In this document: positions 1 to 9,175 of the stretch, in pieces
Layout of the letters: each line of letters begins with the position of its first letter
Position numbering within the stretch: position 1 is the stretch's first letter
Assembly: GCF_007743815.1 (NCBI RefSeq)
Contig: NZ_CP036265.1
Location: 308,501 to 372,500 of the forward strand
Direction of reading: 5' to 3'
Source of the DNA: Alienimonas californiensis
Lineage (GTDB): Bacteria > Planctomycetota > Planctomycetia > Planctomycetales > Planctomycetaceae
DNA length: 64,000 bases
The notes under the pieces: model-generated
The model's input: the letters and a program-made list of their open reading frames with translations, nothing else
Told to the model about the DNA's origin: nothing
The model's database searches: none
Made by a program: the position numbers and the translations under genes

Positions 1-176
1 CGCCAGACGAGGAATCGGAACAGGTCGCGATAAGCCCAGAACTCCGCCAGGTCCAGCAGTTCCCAGCCGCGAGGAGGCGTAATGCGCACCTCCCGCACCG
101 CCGGACCGACCACGGGGGCGGGCTCGGATGGAGGCGACGCAGCGATTGGCGGTTTGGCGAGGGTGGGACCGCTCAC
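1..176 (-). CDS. ABC-2 type polysaccharide export permease, N-terminal fragment
   Basis: Only the first 58 codons are in the window; the rest lies beyond base 1. After a proline-rich lead of about 35 residues comes WELLDLAEFWAYRDLFRFL, which matches the amphipathic entry helix of ABC-2 permeases that export polysaccharide or O-antigen (Wzm/TagG type, usually 'L.DLxELWxYRDLxxFLxWR'). The GTG start overlaps the TGA of the preceding transglutaminase-like gene as GTGA, so the two are probably translated together as the end of the exopolysaccharide operon. The family assignment rests on this one motif. An ATP-binding partner would be expected just outside the window. Confidence 0.6.
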   Translation of the reverse strand, partial: MSGPTLAKPPIAASPPSEPAPVVGPAVREVRITPPRGWELLDLAEFWAYRDLFRFLVW

Positions 177-1600
177 GGGGCGGGCGGCTTGGCGGGGGAA
201 TGAAGAGCGGGGCGAACTGTAACCCGCAGTTGGACGGCGGCGTTGAGGCGGTCCGGCGGGCGACGGCCTTCGACCGTCAACACGTTCCGCCCTAGATGGA
301 GCGGCCACACTATCTGGCCGTTCACGGCGGCGATGATGTCACCAGCCGTATCGGCAGCGTGGAGCGGCTCGAGGCCGATACCCGCGAGGGCAAACTGTAG
401 ATTTAGCTTTGTTCCGGGAGAAGATCCCAGCGACGACCCCCGCATCAATCCCCATTGCCGTAGGACGACAGCGCCGACCGGTCCGTACAGTCGCTCCAAC
501 CCCGCGGCGGAGAGACGGGTTCCCTCTGGACAGGCCGGCGGCAATTTCCCCGAGGGTCCGTCCCACAATACGTACTGTCGTACGGCGTCCGGGTGCCCCG
601 GCGGCAGCCAGTTGCTGAGTTGATCGTTCCGGGCGGAGTAGAAGACCGTGCGGTAAAGCGACGTCAGCGACTTCCGTCCCGCGTCCGCCGGACCGCCGCG
701 GACGTGCGACGTTCGCAGCGCCCCGCCGGCCCGCCCGAGAACGACGGCTTCGATTCCCGTCTCACGCCGCACGACGGTCGCGTCGCCGGCGTCGAGACCG
801 CGGCCGGCTAGATCGGCCGCGGCCGTGTGCAGGTCGCGGGCGGACAACCACTCCCCCGCGTCGTCTCCAGACCAGTCCGCGGCGCGGCGATAGGCGAGGT
901 TGAAGTCCGGGTCGAGCAGGACCCAACGGCGGGCGGCCGGGTCGCAGTACTCTACGACGGCATGTTCGAATACCGTGCCGTCGGCGCTGAGTCCCAGCAC
1001 GCGGGCGTCGTACCCGACCGCGAGCAGGGCGTGGGCCGTGAGCGCGGCGAAGTGGTGGCAGAGCAGCGGCCCGTCCCCCTCCGCCGCAAGTAGGCACAGT
1101 GCCGGGTGTGATCCAGGGTCTTCTGCGGGGACGCCGTGGGGGGCGAGCCGGCGGACGGCGTCGCACAACTCGAACGGGTCTTCGGGGATGGAGCCGCCCA
1201 GAACCCTGCGCAGATCCTCCGCGAACGCGCGGAACTCGGGGCTGTCCACGTCCTCGTGCCGGAACGGCAGCGGTTGGAGCGTCGACGGCTGGTCAATCTC
1301 CACCGTCACCTCGGCGCCGCCGGGCCAGGCGGCGGCGATCGCCGCCGCCATCGCGTCTTCATCCACCGGCCGGATGTCCGGAGTCGGGGCCGCGTCGTCG
1401 CCCCAGACGTCGAATACGCCGTAACCGACCTCGGCCGCGGACAGCGCCCACACACGGCGGGTCGAAGGGTCGACCGCCGTCATTATCCCGCCGGCGATCC
1501 CCAACAGAGCGACGACAATCGACAGAGTCAAACGGAGCCGCCGCGGGCGTGAGACCGGTTCGGGTCCTGCAGGATAAGTTTCAGCCGCGATCCCACTCAT
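173..1600 (-). CDS. Membrane-anchored transglutaminase-like protein of the exopolysaccharide operon
   Basis: 475 residues. A basic N-terminus is followed by one membrane segment (about 24-42), so most of the protein is probably periplasmic. The central part has the layout of a transglutaminase/cysteine-protease fold: Cys181 at the head of a helix (LLCHHFAALTAHALL), His213 in a beta strand (FEHAVVEY) and Asp230 in LLDPDFN. That Cys-His-Asp order is typical of transglutaminase-like domains. The C-terminal half (about 240-475) is not recognised. Start and stop overlap the neighbouring genes by four bases (ATGA and GTGA), which ties the gene to the glycosyltransferase and the ABC exporter. It may modify or cross-link the exported polymer or its carrier, but this is inference; enzymatic activity is not shown. 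Confidence 0.6.
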   Translation of the reverse strand: MSGIAAETYPAGPEPVSRPRRLRLTLSIVVALLGIAGGIMTAVDPSTRRVWALSAAEVGYGVFDVWGDDAAPTPDIRPVDEDAMAAAIAAAWPGGAEVTVEIDQPSTLQPLPFRHEDVDSPEFRAFAEDLRRVLGGSIPEDPFELCDAVRRLAPHGVPAEDPGSHPALCLLAAEGDGPLLCHHFAALTAHALLAVGYDARVLGLSADGTVFEHAVVEYCDPAARRWVLLDPDFNLAYRRAADWSGDDAGEWLSARDLHTAAADLAGRGLDAGDATVVRRETGIEAVVLGRAGGALRTSHVRGGPADAGRKSLTSLYRTVFYSARNDQLSNWLPPGHPDAVRQYVLWDGPSGKLPPACPEGTRLSAAGLERLYGPVGAVVLRQWGLMRGSSLGSSPGTKLNLQFALAGIGLEPLHAADTAGDIIAAVNGQIVWPLHLGRNVLTVEGRRPPDRLNAAVQLRVTVRPALHSPAKPPAP

Positions 1601-2931
1601 GACCGTCCTCCCGCGGGAGTGAGGTCGAGTAGTTCGAACAATGGGGCGACGCAGCGGCGCCAGTCGTGCCGTTCCTCAACGTGGCACCGGCCGGCGGAGG
1701 CGAGGGCGCGGCGGCGGTCTTCATTTGCGAACAGCCCGACGATCTCGTTCGCCCACTCGGCGGGCGCGGCTGCGGCTAGATAGTCTTGGCCGGCGACTGC
1801 CAGCAGGCCCTCGGCAGCCGCGGGGCTGGCGATGACGGGGACGCCGGCGGCCATCGCCTCCAGCACCTTGTTTTGCAGACCGCGGGCGATGCGGAGGGGG
1901 GTCACGGCGACGTGGGCCGCGGCAAGGTGGGGGCGAACGTCGGGGACGGAGCCGGTGACGGTCACGCCGTCGCGGCCGTGCAGGGCGGTGACGGCCGGGG
2001 TCGGGCGGCGGCCGACGATCTCGAAGGTCGCTTCCGGCCGCGTCTCGCGAACCTGCGGCCAAACCTCGCGGACGAACCAGGTGACGGCGTTGACGTTCGG
2101 GCGATAGTCCATTGCGCCCAAGAATACGACACGACCGCCGGTCGGCAACGGCGGAGGAGGAGGTTCCGCAGGACGAAAATAGTCGAGGTCCACGCCGTTG
2201 GTCACCGCGTGGATAAACGCGGCAGCCTTATGTTCGCCCGGAGCCGTGAGTTCGCGGCGGCCGAGTTCGGCCTCCGCCTCGGTGACGAAGGTCGCGGCGT
2301 CGCAGCGGGCGACCAACCGTCGCTCGGCGGCCCGCAGCCGCTTCGACTCGGTCCGGTACAACAGCTTGGCGGCCAGACCGGAGGGCGTGCGGCCGCAGCC
2401 GGCGGCGTAGTCGGCCCACTTACGGCTGTCGAGGTCCACGAAATCGACGACCGTCCGCACGCCCGCCAGCGCCGGCAGGTCGAGGTAACGGCCCAACCCG
2501 CCGCAGGACAGGAGGACGGCATCCGGACGGTGCGTCGCCGCGATTTCTCGGACAGCGTCGGCGAACCGGCCGGAGGCGAATGCTCCCTCCGTCGCGGAGC
2601 GTCCGCTGAGCAGTCCCCAAGCCGCCCCCGCGGCCCGCCCGGCGCGACCGACCGGGATCACCCGCAGGTCAGAGCAACAGGCTTCCAGTTCGGCCCGGCG
2701 CTCCGGCGCCACCGGCTCGTCGGCGAAGGTCACGACGGAGACGTCGCACCGCGATTGCAGCGTCCGCAGGATGTGGAACGCCCGGATGCGGTCCCCCTTG
2801 TCCGGCGGATAGGGGAACCGGTGCACCAGGTACAACACCCGCGGCCGGGCACCGCCCACCGCGGACGAATAACGCGGGCCGGCGGCGTCGGCTCTCGCCG
2901 CGCGGGCGGTGGGAGGATCGACCGTCAACAT
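1597..2931 (-). CDS. Glycosyltransferase of the exosortase/PEP-CTERM-associated type (GT4-like)
   Basis: 444 residues from the ATG at 2931, which overlaps the TGA of the deacetylase gene as ATGTTGA; longer upstream reading would run through that gene. The N-terminal Rossmann half opens with VLYLVHRFPYPPDKGDRIRA, characteristic of the sugar transferases that accompany EpsH/exosortase loci. The C-terminal half has the GT-B donor site (VVFLGAMDYRPNVNAVTWF, then GLQNKVLEAMAAGVPVIAS, with the acidic E of the EX7E region). It probably transfers a nucleotide-activated sugar to the growing lipid-linked exopolysaccharide repeat on the cytoplasmic face. Sugar specificity cannot be read from sequence. 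Confidence 0.85.
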   Translation of the reverse strand: MLTVDPPTARAARADAAGPRYSSAVGGARPRVLYLVHRFPYPPDKGDRIRAFHILRTLQSRCDVSVVTFADEPVAPERRAELEACCSDLRVIPVGRAGRAAGAAWGLLSGRSATEGAFASGRFADAVREIAATHRPDAVLLSCGGLGRYLDLPALAGVRTVVDFVDLDSRKWADYAAGCGRTPSGLAAKLLYRTESKRLRAAERRLVARCDAATFVTEAEAELGRRELTAPGEHKAAAFIHAVTNGVDLDYFRPAEPPPPPLPTGGRVVFLGAMDYRPNVNAVTWFVREVWPQVRETRPEATFEIVGRRPTPAVTALHGRDGVTVTGSVPDVRPHLAAAHVAVTPLRIARGLQNKVLEAMAAGVPVIASPAAAEGLLAVAGQDYLAAAAPAEWANEIVGLFANEDRRRALASAGRCHVEERHDWRRCVAPLFELLDLTPAGGRS

Positions 2932-3836
2932 GGCCCCGCCCCCACGGCAACCCATTCGGGGGGCGAGGCTGACTCTTGGAACGACAGTTCGGACAGTCCG
3001 TTCGCCGCGGCGTGAGTCTCGACCACTTCGCCGAGCGTGCCGAACGGCAGGCGGCCCAGCATCCGGTCCAGCCGGCCTTCCGTCTTGTTGAGGTTCAGGT
3101 AGTGGCGGAACCGGTTCATCCGCGTGCCCGGCAGGCGGGGCTGGTCCGGATCGACCTCCCACGGGTGAATATAAAAGATCACGGGGCGCCCCTCCCCGTG
3201 GGCCGCCCGCCGCTGCATCGCGGCGGTGAGGGACTCGGGGAAGAAGCGAAAATAGCCGCCGCCCGCGGCCGGCAGGTTCAATCCGCGACGGCCGGCGCCG
3301 ACCCGAACTACCGTGGGCGGGACCTCCCAGAGTTCGCCGCCGGCAGGGCCGGCCAGGCGGTGAATCGTCGCCGACGCGCCGGGCACGCCGTAGCGGCCGC
3401 GGCGGACGGGAAAGACGCTGCTGTCGACCGTGAACCCCTCTTCGACCAACACGTCGACTGCCCAGCGGGAGCAGTCTGTGATCGAGAACGACGGGGCTCG
3501 ATAGCAGGTCGTCCGGCCCCCGCCCGCAGCGCCGATTGCGTCGACGCTCCGCCGGAGGTCCTCGCGGAACTCGCCAGGCGTCTGATCGTAAACCAACTGG
3601 TGCCAGTACCCGTGGCTGCCGATCTCGTGCCCGGCGGCCGCGATCTCCGCGACTAGGCTCGGGCAGCGGTCGGCGACCCAGCCGAGGATGAAGAACGTGC
3701 CGCGGACGTTCCGCCGCCGCAGCAACGCCAGGACGCGCCGCGTGCTGTCTTCGACCCGCAGTTCCCTGTCGTCCCAGGAGGAGACGTCGATCCGGTCCGC
3801 GAACCCGCTGACCTGGAAATAATCTTCCACGTCCAC
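2925..3836 (-). CDS. Polysaccharide deacetylase (NodB-fold, exosortase-system type)
   Basis: 303 residues from a GTG at 3836. The protein starts almost directly on MDVEDYFQVSGF, where the V-D-V-E-D-Y-F signature of the exosortase-associated deacetylases normally lies about five residues in. The same frame stays open upstream (S-A-F-T-V-D-V-E-D) but offers no ATG, GTG or TTG, so a rare start such as CTG at 3851 is possible. Visible NodB elements: the metal-binding Asp of DVEDYF, the His pair in HEIGSHGYWHQ, YRAPSFSI, and HPWE near the C-terminus. It should remove N-acetyl groups from the exopolysaccharide. The gene overlaps the downstream glycosyltransferase. Confidence 0.85.
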   Translation of the reverse strand: MDVEDYFQVSGFADRIDVSSWDDRELRVEDSTRRVLALLRRRNVRGTFFILGWVADRCPSLVAEIAAAGHEIGSHGYWHQLVYDQTPGEFREDLRRSVDAIGAAGGGRTTCYRAPSFSITDCSRWAVDVLVEEGFTVDSSVFPVRRGRYGVPGASATIHRLAGPAGGELWEVPPTVVRVGAGRRGLNLPAAGGGYFRFFPESLTAAMQRRAAHGEGRPVIFYIHPWEVDPDQPRLPGTRMNRFRHYLNLNKTEGRLDRMLGRLPFGTLGEVVETHAAANGLSELSFQESASPPEWVAVGAGPC

Positions 3837-3992
3837 CGTGAACGCGGACAGCGGCGACCCCGCCGCGTCGGCGGCGGGATCGGAGGTCGGCGGCGGTGGG
3901 AGCGGAGCGATAATGGCGGGCGAGCAGAGAGGCGAACGATCAGCCGGGATCGCTCCCGGGGGAGCGAAGAGGACCTTGAGCGGGCGGGAACG

Positions 3993-4946
3993 TCAAAGGC
4001 GAGAGACGGTCGCCTCGACGCTGCCTGGCCAGACCTGTCCCTTGGGCTGCGTCGCCTGGTCGTTCCCGCTCCGGTGCGATCCGAATTCCTCGCGGCTCCC
4101 GGCCCCGACGCCGGCCAGGGCGGCGCACGGCAGTGACGCCGTCGCCGTGTATTGGCGGGCGGTTTCGAAGACGGAGTCCATACTCGGCAGCCGGCAGGGA
4201 GCCCCGAACGCCTGATGCACCGTTCGCAGCGGCAACCGGGTCTTCACGGTGGTGTAGGCCGTCCGGCCGGTGGCCCCGCAGGCCTGCAGGATCTCGCGGA
4301 CCAGCAATCGCAACGTCCCAACCGAAACACGAAAGTCTAAGTTCAAACCCATGTGCTCAATGTAATAGACGTCGTGGGCCACTTTCGCGATCACGTCGTC
4401 GATCGTCTGGTCCGGCGGCAGGCGGAGCTGAGCCAAACCGGTCACACCGGGTTTGACGGTCAGACGCAATTCATAACCAGGCACCTGTTGAACGAGTTCG
4501 TCGACGAACATCGGACGTTCCGGCCGCGGGCCGATCAGTGTCATATCGCCCCGCAGCACGTTGAGAATCTGCGGAAACTCGTCGATGTGCGACGCCCGGA
4601 GGAACTTGCCGATGCGGGTGATGCGGGAGTCGTTCTTCCCGGCCCACTGCGCCCCGCCCACCTCGGCGTCGTGCCGCATCGAGCGGATCTTAATCATGCG
4701 AAACGTCCGCCCGTCCCGGCCGACCCGCATCTGCCGGTAGAAGATCGGCCCCCGCGAATCCAACCGCACGAAAATCGCCGCGACGGCGACGACCGCCCCC
4801 AGCGGCACGGCCAAGAGCGCCCCGCCGATGAGATCAAACGCCCTACGAAACGCTAGATAAACCAGCGACGGGCCGACTAACGCCAGATCGCCCGGCGGGG
4901 TCGCCGGGTCGCTCAATGCGGTTCGCCCAAGATCGAGCTGGGACAT
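3993..4946 (-). CDS. Undecaprenyl-phosphate priming sugar-1-phosphate transferase (short WcaJ/EpsL type)
   Basis: 317 residues from ATG 4946; reading further upstream runs into the intergenic space and the EpsI gene. One membrane helix (LIGGALLAVPLGAVVAVAAI) leads into the bacterial sugar transferase domain, with GPIFYRQMRVGRDGRTFRMI, IKIRSMRHDAE, DEFPQILNVLRGDMTLIGPR and the KPGVTGLAQ motif. This is the short form without the four-helix N-terminal domain of WbaP/WcaJ. The enzyme starts polysaccharide assembly by putting a sugar phosphate on undecaprenyl phosphate at the inner membrane. An unusual C-terminal tail of about 70 residues follows the catalytic domain and is not recognised. Confidence 0.87.
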   Translation of the reverse strand: MSQLDLGRTALSDPATPPGDLALVGPSLVYLAFRRAFDLIGGALLAVPLGAVVAVAAIFVRLDSRGPIFYRQMRVGRDGRTFRMIKIRSMRHDAEVGGAQWAGKNDSRITRIGKFLRASHIDEFPQILNVLRGDMTLIGPRPERPMFVDELVQQVPGYELRLTVKPGVTGLAQLRLPPDQTIDDVIAKVAHDVYYIEHMGLNLDFRVSVGTLRLLVREILQACGATGRTAYTTVKTRLPLRTVHQAFGAPCRLPSMDSVFETARQYTATASLPCAALAGVGAGSREEFGSHRSGNDQATQPKGQVWPGSVEATVSRL

Positions 4947-5029
4947 TAACGCGGCCGTGGGGGAGGAGGAAGACAAGGCGGGATACAAAACGCGGTGGGT
5001 GCGTTGGCGGGACGTCAGGGAGACGTGGA

Positions 5030-5719
5030 TCAGGCGGCGGGAGCGTCGGCGGCGAGCGCCGAACGCAGGCGAGGCAAGAACGCATTGAGGAACGTACGAG
5101 TCGCGGGGAGCGGGGCATCGTCGACGGCCTCCTCGCCGTCGGTGCGGAACTCCGTGACGTACAACTTGTACAGGAACGGTTCGCCGGCGAAGGCGACGCG
5201 GGGCGTCTCCGGGGCCGACCAACCCGCGCCGGCGCCCCATGCCCAATGCGTGCGAATGCGGACCGGACGGCCGTCGATCTCCTTTTCAAAGGTGGCCGCC
5301 GCAAAGTCGCCGACCCCGTCGACGCCGCCCGCGGGCACGTTCGTCACCGGCGAGCATTGGCGATACCCCGCCCCGCGGAAGCAGACCGTCGGCGGGTGCA
5401 CCGAGATCGGCCCCTGCGGCCCGGCCAGCAGCATGACCTCGACCGGACCCTCGCCGTTCGGCCCGACGTAGCGGCGGGCGAACCCGCCCGTCGCCTCCGC
5501 GAGCCGGAGTTGCCGCTCCCCGAGTTCCAAGGGCTCCGCCGTCCACCCGTCAATTTCGAGCGGCACCTCGTCCAGCCGATCCGCGGCGGCGGTCAGGACC
5601 GCCGGGTCGCGGAGGGCGGAGGTTTGTACCTGGTGCGCCACGCCGGCGCCGAGCAACAGCGCCACGCCCGCCGCGGGGGCGAGTCGGTGGAGCCAAGCGG
5701 TGAGCGATCCGGAGGGCAT
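5030..5719 (-). CDS. epsI: EpsI family exosortase-associated protein
   Basis: 229 residues with an N-terminal membrane anchor (about 14-27) and a periplasmic domain of the EpsI/DUF3485 kind. The family signature is visible as ISVHPPTVCFRGAGY, the counterpart of the 'H.P..CYPGAGW' segment with its conserved Cys, followed by the C-terminal strand-rich part ending WAWGAGAGWSAP. EpsI proteins are encoded beside, or fused to, exosortases and are thought to assist polysaccharide assembly or protein sorting; the biochemical role is unknown. It sits between the BY-kinase fusion and the priming transferase in the minus-strand run, 83 bases from the latter. Confidence 0.8.
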   Translation of the reverse strand: MPSGSLTAWLHRLAPAAGVALLLGAGVAHQVQTSALRDPAVLTAAADRLDEVPLEIDGWTAEPLELGERQLRLAEATGGFARRYVGPNGEGPVEVMLLAGPQGPISVHPPTVCFRGAGYRQCSPVTNVPAGGVDGVGDFAAATFEKEIDGRPVRIRTHWAWGAGAGWSAPETPRVAFAGEPFLYKLYVTEFRTDGEEAVDDAPLPATRTFLNAFLPRLRSALAADAPAA

Positions 5720-5857
5720 GAATTCGAGAGGTGGGGGGAGGGACGGGAGGTCGGTCGAAACGCTGCGCTGTACGGATTCTCTCCGGCGTTCCCGCCCCTA
5801 AGAGCGGGAACGGACCAGAAATTGGGACGCCGCCCCGCCTGCTCGTGGCGCCGAAGA

Positions 5858-8104
5858 TCAGATCTTCGCGGCTTGGGCGGGCGTCCGTTCGAGCAACCGG
5901 GCTTGCCGGTGCTTCGCGTACGGGTAGCGGCCCGGGGCGTATCCGTACCGGCCGACCTCGTCATCCATCCCGATCGCCACCGCCCCCAGCACGGGGACGC
6001 CGACCGCCTGAAACCGCTCCAACGCGGCCGCGACGTTCCGCAGCCGGGTGACGCCCCGACGGACCGCGAACATCACCCCATCCACGTGCTCCGCGAGCAT
6101 CAGGCCGTCAGAGACCGGCAGCGCGGGGGGAGAGTCGACGATCACGATGTCGTAGCGGGCCCGCAGGTCGTCGAGGCATTCCGCCATCGCAGCGGTGCCG
6201 AATCCGGCCAGCGCCGTGTCGCACACGTCGCCGGCAGGGATCAGTCGCAACTCGGAGCCGTGCAGCGGGATCTCGACCTCCTCCGCAGACTTTTCGCCGC
6301 GGAGTACATCCGAGAGCCCCGGCCCGGACTCGCAGCCGAACACCCGGTGCGTCGACGGCCGCCGCAGGTCGGCGTCCACGAGCACAACGCGCCGTCCGGT
6401 GCGGGCAAGGCTGGCGGCGAGGTGGCAGGAGAGGGTGGTTTTCCCCTCGGAGGCGACGGCACTGCTGATCAGCACAACTCGGCCCCCAGCGTCCAACCGG
6501 CTCTCCGGCGTCTGCCCTCGCCCGTCCCCCAACTTCCTGAGCAGCACCACGCGGGCGGCGTCCACCGACTCTTTCAGGGCCTCGTTCCAATCGCTCCCAC
6601 GCTGACCCGCCCCCGCCCCCGCCCCGCCCCGCGGCAGGTGCGGCAGCGTGCCGAACAGGTCGATCGCGAGGTTGCCCTTCAGATCCTGCGTCCGCTGAAC
6701 GCTGGTGAACAGAAAGCCGAGCCCAGCGGCCAAGGCCATACCGAAACCGACGCCCCCACCCCCAACGAGCACGGCCGTCTTGATCCGCTTGCCATCGTTC
6801 CGCGTGCGGGGCACCACCGCGTCCTCTTGCACGGCAATCGGCGGGGTGGCATTTGAGATCTCGAACTCGCGGCGCTCCGCCTCCGTCGCAAGCAGATTGA
6901 CCAATTCTTCTTTTCGAAGGAGTTCCGCCTCCAGCCTACGTAACCCGACGCTCTCCTTTCCGGCCTGGCGCTCCTCGATCTGATTCTCTTCCAGTTGCTG
7001 CCGAAGGTTGTTCCGGAAGCTTTCCAGCTGGGCGATCGTCTCGGAAAGCTTTTGGTCGCCCGCTTCACCTTGGGCCTCCCAACTGTTCTTTAGTTGCTCT
7101 TTCACGTGGGGCCGCAAGGAAACCTGAAGTTCTTTCAACTCGGCCTGACGCCGGGTCGCCTCCGCTCGTGCCGTGGCGAGGGTCGGGCTGGTCGAGTCCG
7201 CCCCCTTGCTGCGTTCGAGCTTCCCCACATAAGTCTCCGCGGCTCGAGCGACTTCCTCCGCCTGCTTGTATTCAGGCAAATCGGCGACAAGGGCGGCGAG
7301 TTGCTCGTCGCCGAGTTCGAACTCGTCGTCGACCGAATCACGGTAAGACTGTTTCGCCCGCTCGCGGATCAGTTCCAACTCCGTTCGCGTGACCTCGCCG
7401 CGAAGCATCGTACGGAGCTCTTGGAGCCCCGCGTGCCGCTGCTCGGCCATGATCGTCGAAGCCACGCCGCCCTGGCTGGCTTCGACGAACTGCTGGTACT
7501 GTTTCCGCTTAAGGTCCAGCGCGTCTTCCGCAGTGGCGAGGACTTGACGAAGGTTCGCCAACTTACCCTCGCGGTCGTCCATCGAGCCGACGACGACCTC
7601 CTTCATGTACGCGTCGACCACACCGTTGATGATCACTGGCAGATCCTCCGCGTGCTCGCCGGACAGCCCAACGGAGATGAACTCCGCACCGGGACTTCCA
7701 ACAGACAAATGCTTTTGCAGGTGCACGACGGGGTCGGGCACCTCCTGGAGAGTTGGCGTGTTCGCCACTTCCGCATTCCGCAAAGCGGCAGTCAGCACTT
7801 CGCGGCTACGGAGCAACTTCTGGTTCGTCTGCTTACGGGTGCGAAACGAAGCTTGCTGCTCACTAGTGCTGAATGCGACGCGGTCGACATACGACCGCAT
7901 ATAAAGTTCTGCACTCGCCACATACGGTGCGGGGATATAGATCCAAGCGGCGTAGGCCCCGCCCGCCCCCAGCGGCAGGCCGACTAATACTGCGACGTAC
8001 CAAAACCGCTTCAACCCAGCGACGGCCGGGCGCCAGTCGATTTGGAAGTGCTCGTCCGCGACCGGTTGCGAGACTGGCGGGCGGGGCGTGCGGGCGGCAG
8101 CCAT
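5858..8104 (-). CDS. Wzz/GumC chain-length regulator fused to a BY-type tyrosine kinase
   Basis: About 748 residues from ATG 8104; a GTG at 8149 would add 15. Order: membrane helix near 34-56, a long periplasmic coiled-coil region rich in Glu, Gln and Arg, a second membrane helix (TAVLVGGGGVGFGMALAAGL), then a cytoplasmic kinase. The kinase has the Walker A form SSAVASEGKTTLS (Lys about 555), Walker A' VVLVDADLRRP and Walker B IVIVDSPPALP. A tyrosine cluster near the end (RYGYAPGRYPYAKH) is the expected autophosphorylation tail. Such fusions control polymerisation length and export of exopolysaccharide together with the Wza-like lipoprotein encoded divergently. It lies 81 bases downstream of the exosortase gene. 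Confidence 0.88.
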   Translation of the reverse strand: MAAARTPRPPVSQPVADEHFQIDWRPAVAGLKRFWYVAVLVGLPLGAGGAYAAWIYIPAPYVASAELYMRSYVDRVAFSTSEQQASFRTRKQTNQKLLRSREVLTAALRNAEVANTPTLQEVPDPVVHLQKHLSVGSPGAEFISVGLSGEHAEDLPVIINGVVDAYMKEVVVGSMDDREGKLANLRQVLATAEDALDLKRKQYQQFVEASQGGVASTIMAEQRHAGLQELRTMLRGEVTRTELELIRERAKQSYRDSVDDEFELGDEQLAALVADLPEYKQAEEVARAAETYVGKLERSKGADSTSPTLATARAEATRRQAELKELQVSLRPHVKEQLKNSWEAQGEAGDQKLSETIAQLESFRNNLRQQLEENQIEERQAGKESVGLRRLEAELLRKEELVNLLATEAERREFEISNATPPIAVQEDAVVPRTRNDGKRIKTAVLVGGGGVGFGMALAAGLGFLFTSVQRTQDLKGNLAIDLFGTLPHLPRGGAGAGAGQRGSDWNEALKESVDAARVVLLRKLGDGRGQTPESRLDAGGRVVLISSAVASEGKTTLSCHLAASLARTGRRVVLVDADLRRPSTHRVFGCESGPGLSDVLRGEKSAEEVEIPLHGSELRLIPAGDVCDTALAGFGTAAMAECLDDLRARYDIVIVDSPPALPVSDGLMLAEHVDGVMFAVRRGVTRLRNVAAALERFQAVGVPVLGAVAIGMDDEVGRYGYAPGRYPYAKHRQARLLERTPAQAAKI

Positions 8105-8185
8105 GGGGACAAACAAGCTGGGGAGGAGTGAGGCGGGACCCGGCGGCACCGGGCGAGCGGTGGCCGCCAGGGAGGCGGCTGCACG

Positions 8186-9175
8186 TCAGGACCGGGCGGG
8201 GAGCCCGGGGCCGAGCGACGGGGCGGGCACCTGCCAGGAGGCGGCGTCGGTCTCCGCGACCGGAACAAAGATGCGGTCGAGGAGCGCCAGGAACGCCCAG
8301 AGCAGGCCGAGGGCCAGCGGGACCATCAGCAGTTCCGCGTGATCGTGTAAGCCGTCCGCGAGGGCCGGGCGGCCGCCATAGTACAGCGCCGCGGTCAACG
8401 CGATACGGACGACGTTCGAAGCAATCGCGATCGGAATCGCCGCAGCGACCATCGCGAGGCGTTGCCAGAGCGGGCGGGAGTCGTTGAAGATCGCCGCAGC
8501 GGTGGTCAGGGCGAAGAACACCATCAGCATCCGCAGACCGCTGCAGGCCTCCACGACGTCCACCCGAACCTCAGGCCCGGCCAGGATCGCGTTGCCGCTG
8601 GCCACCGCCGGAATGCCGCACACCTGGAGCAGGTAGACGGCGGAGACCGTCGCGGCGGACCGCAGCGGCTCGGCCGCCGCGGTTTCCAGTCGGAACGGCA
8701 GCGGGAGCATGAAGACGAGAAACGCGCAGGCCGGCCAAGCCCACTTCAGTGCCGTCCAGCCCCCAGCGGTCAGGACCATGCCGAAGGCGCACAGGACCAA
8801 GGCGAGATGCTCAAACCACTCGACGTAGATCTCGACGGCGTAGTACCGCAGCGCCAGCCCGGCGGCGAGGACCGGCAGGCCCCAAGCGCTGGGGGACGCC
8901 GGGAAGGGCTCCTTCTCCCGCGGGCCGTTCGCGTCGGCGGGCACCGCCGGCCGCAACCGATCGCGGCGGACCCACAGGATGCCGAGGGCGATCAGCGGGA
9001 CCAGGAACCCGTGCGAGTACTGCGGATCGGCGTCCCACCGGGATGCCAGCACTGCTAACGTGTCTGAAAAGGCCCAGAGGACGCCGATCGCGAGGGTGAT
9101 CCCGGCGAGGATCGCGGCGAGGGGAAGTCGATCGGTTGCGCTGGAGGGCATCAGGGGGTGGTTCGGATAGCTCAT
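8186..9175 (-). CDS. Exosortase (EpsH-type transmembrane cysteine peptidase)
   Basis: 329 residues from ATG 9175; a second ATG lies at 9151. It is a polytopic membrane protein with about eight hydrophobic helices. The catalytic residues of the family are present: Cys211 in VVEACSGLRML, Arg257 in IASNVVRIAL and a His in GLHDHAELLM (277 or 279). Exosortases cut and re-attach proteins that carry a C-terminal PEP-CTERM signal; two such proteins are encoded in this window (12607-13341 and 22769-23692). It is the first gene of the minus-strand exopolysaccharide run and faces the export lipoprotein gene. The subtype (possibly the planctomycete XrtU group) would need a profile search. Confidence 0.9.
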   Translation of the reverse strand: MSYPNHPLMPSSATDRLPLAAILAGITLAIGVLWAFSDTLAVLASRWDADPQYSHGFLVPLIALGILWVRRDRLRPAVPADANGPREKEPFPASPSAWGLPVLAAGLALRYYAVEIYVEWFEHLALVLCAFGMVLTAGGWTALKWAWPACAFLVFMLPLPFRLETAAAEPLRSAATVSAVYLLQVCGIPAVASGNAILAGPEVRVDVVEACSGLRMLMVFFALTTAAAIFNDSRPLWQRLAMVAAAIPIAIASNVVRIALTAALYYGGRPALADGLHDHAELLMVPLALGLLWAFLALLDRIFVPVAETDAASWQVPAPSLGPGLPARS

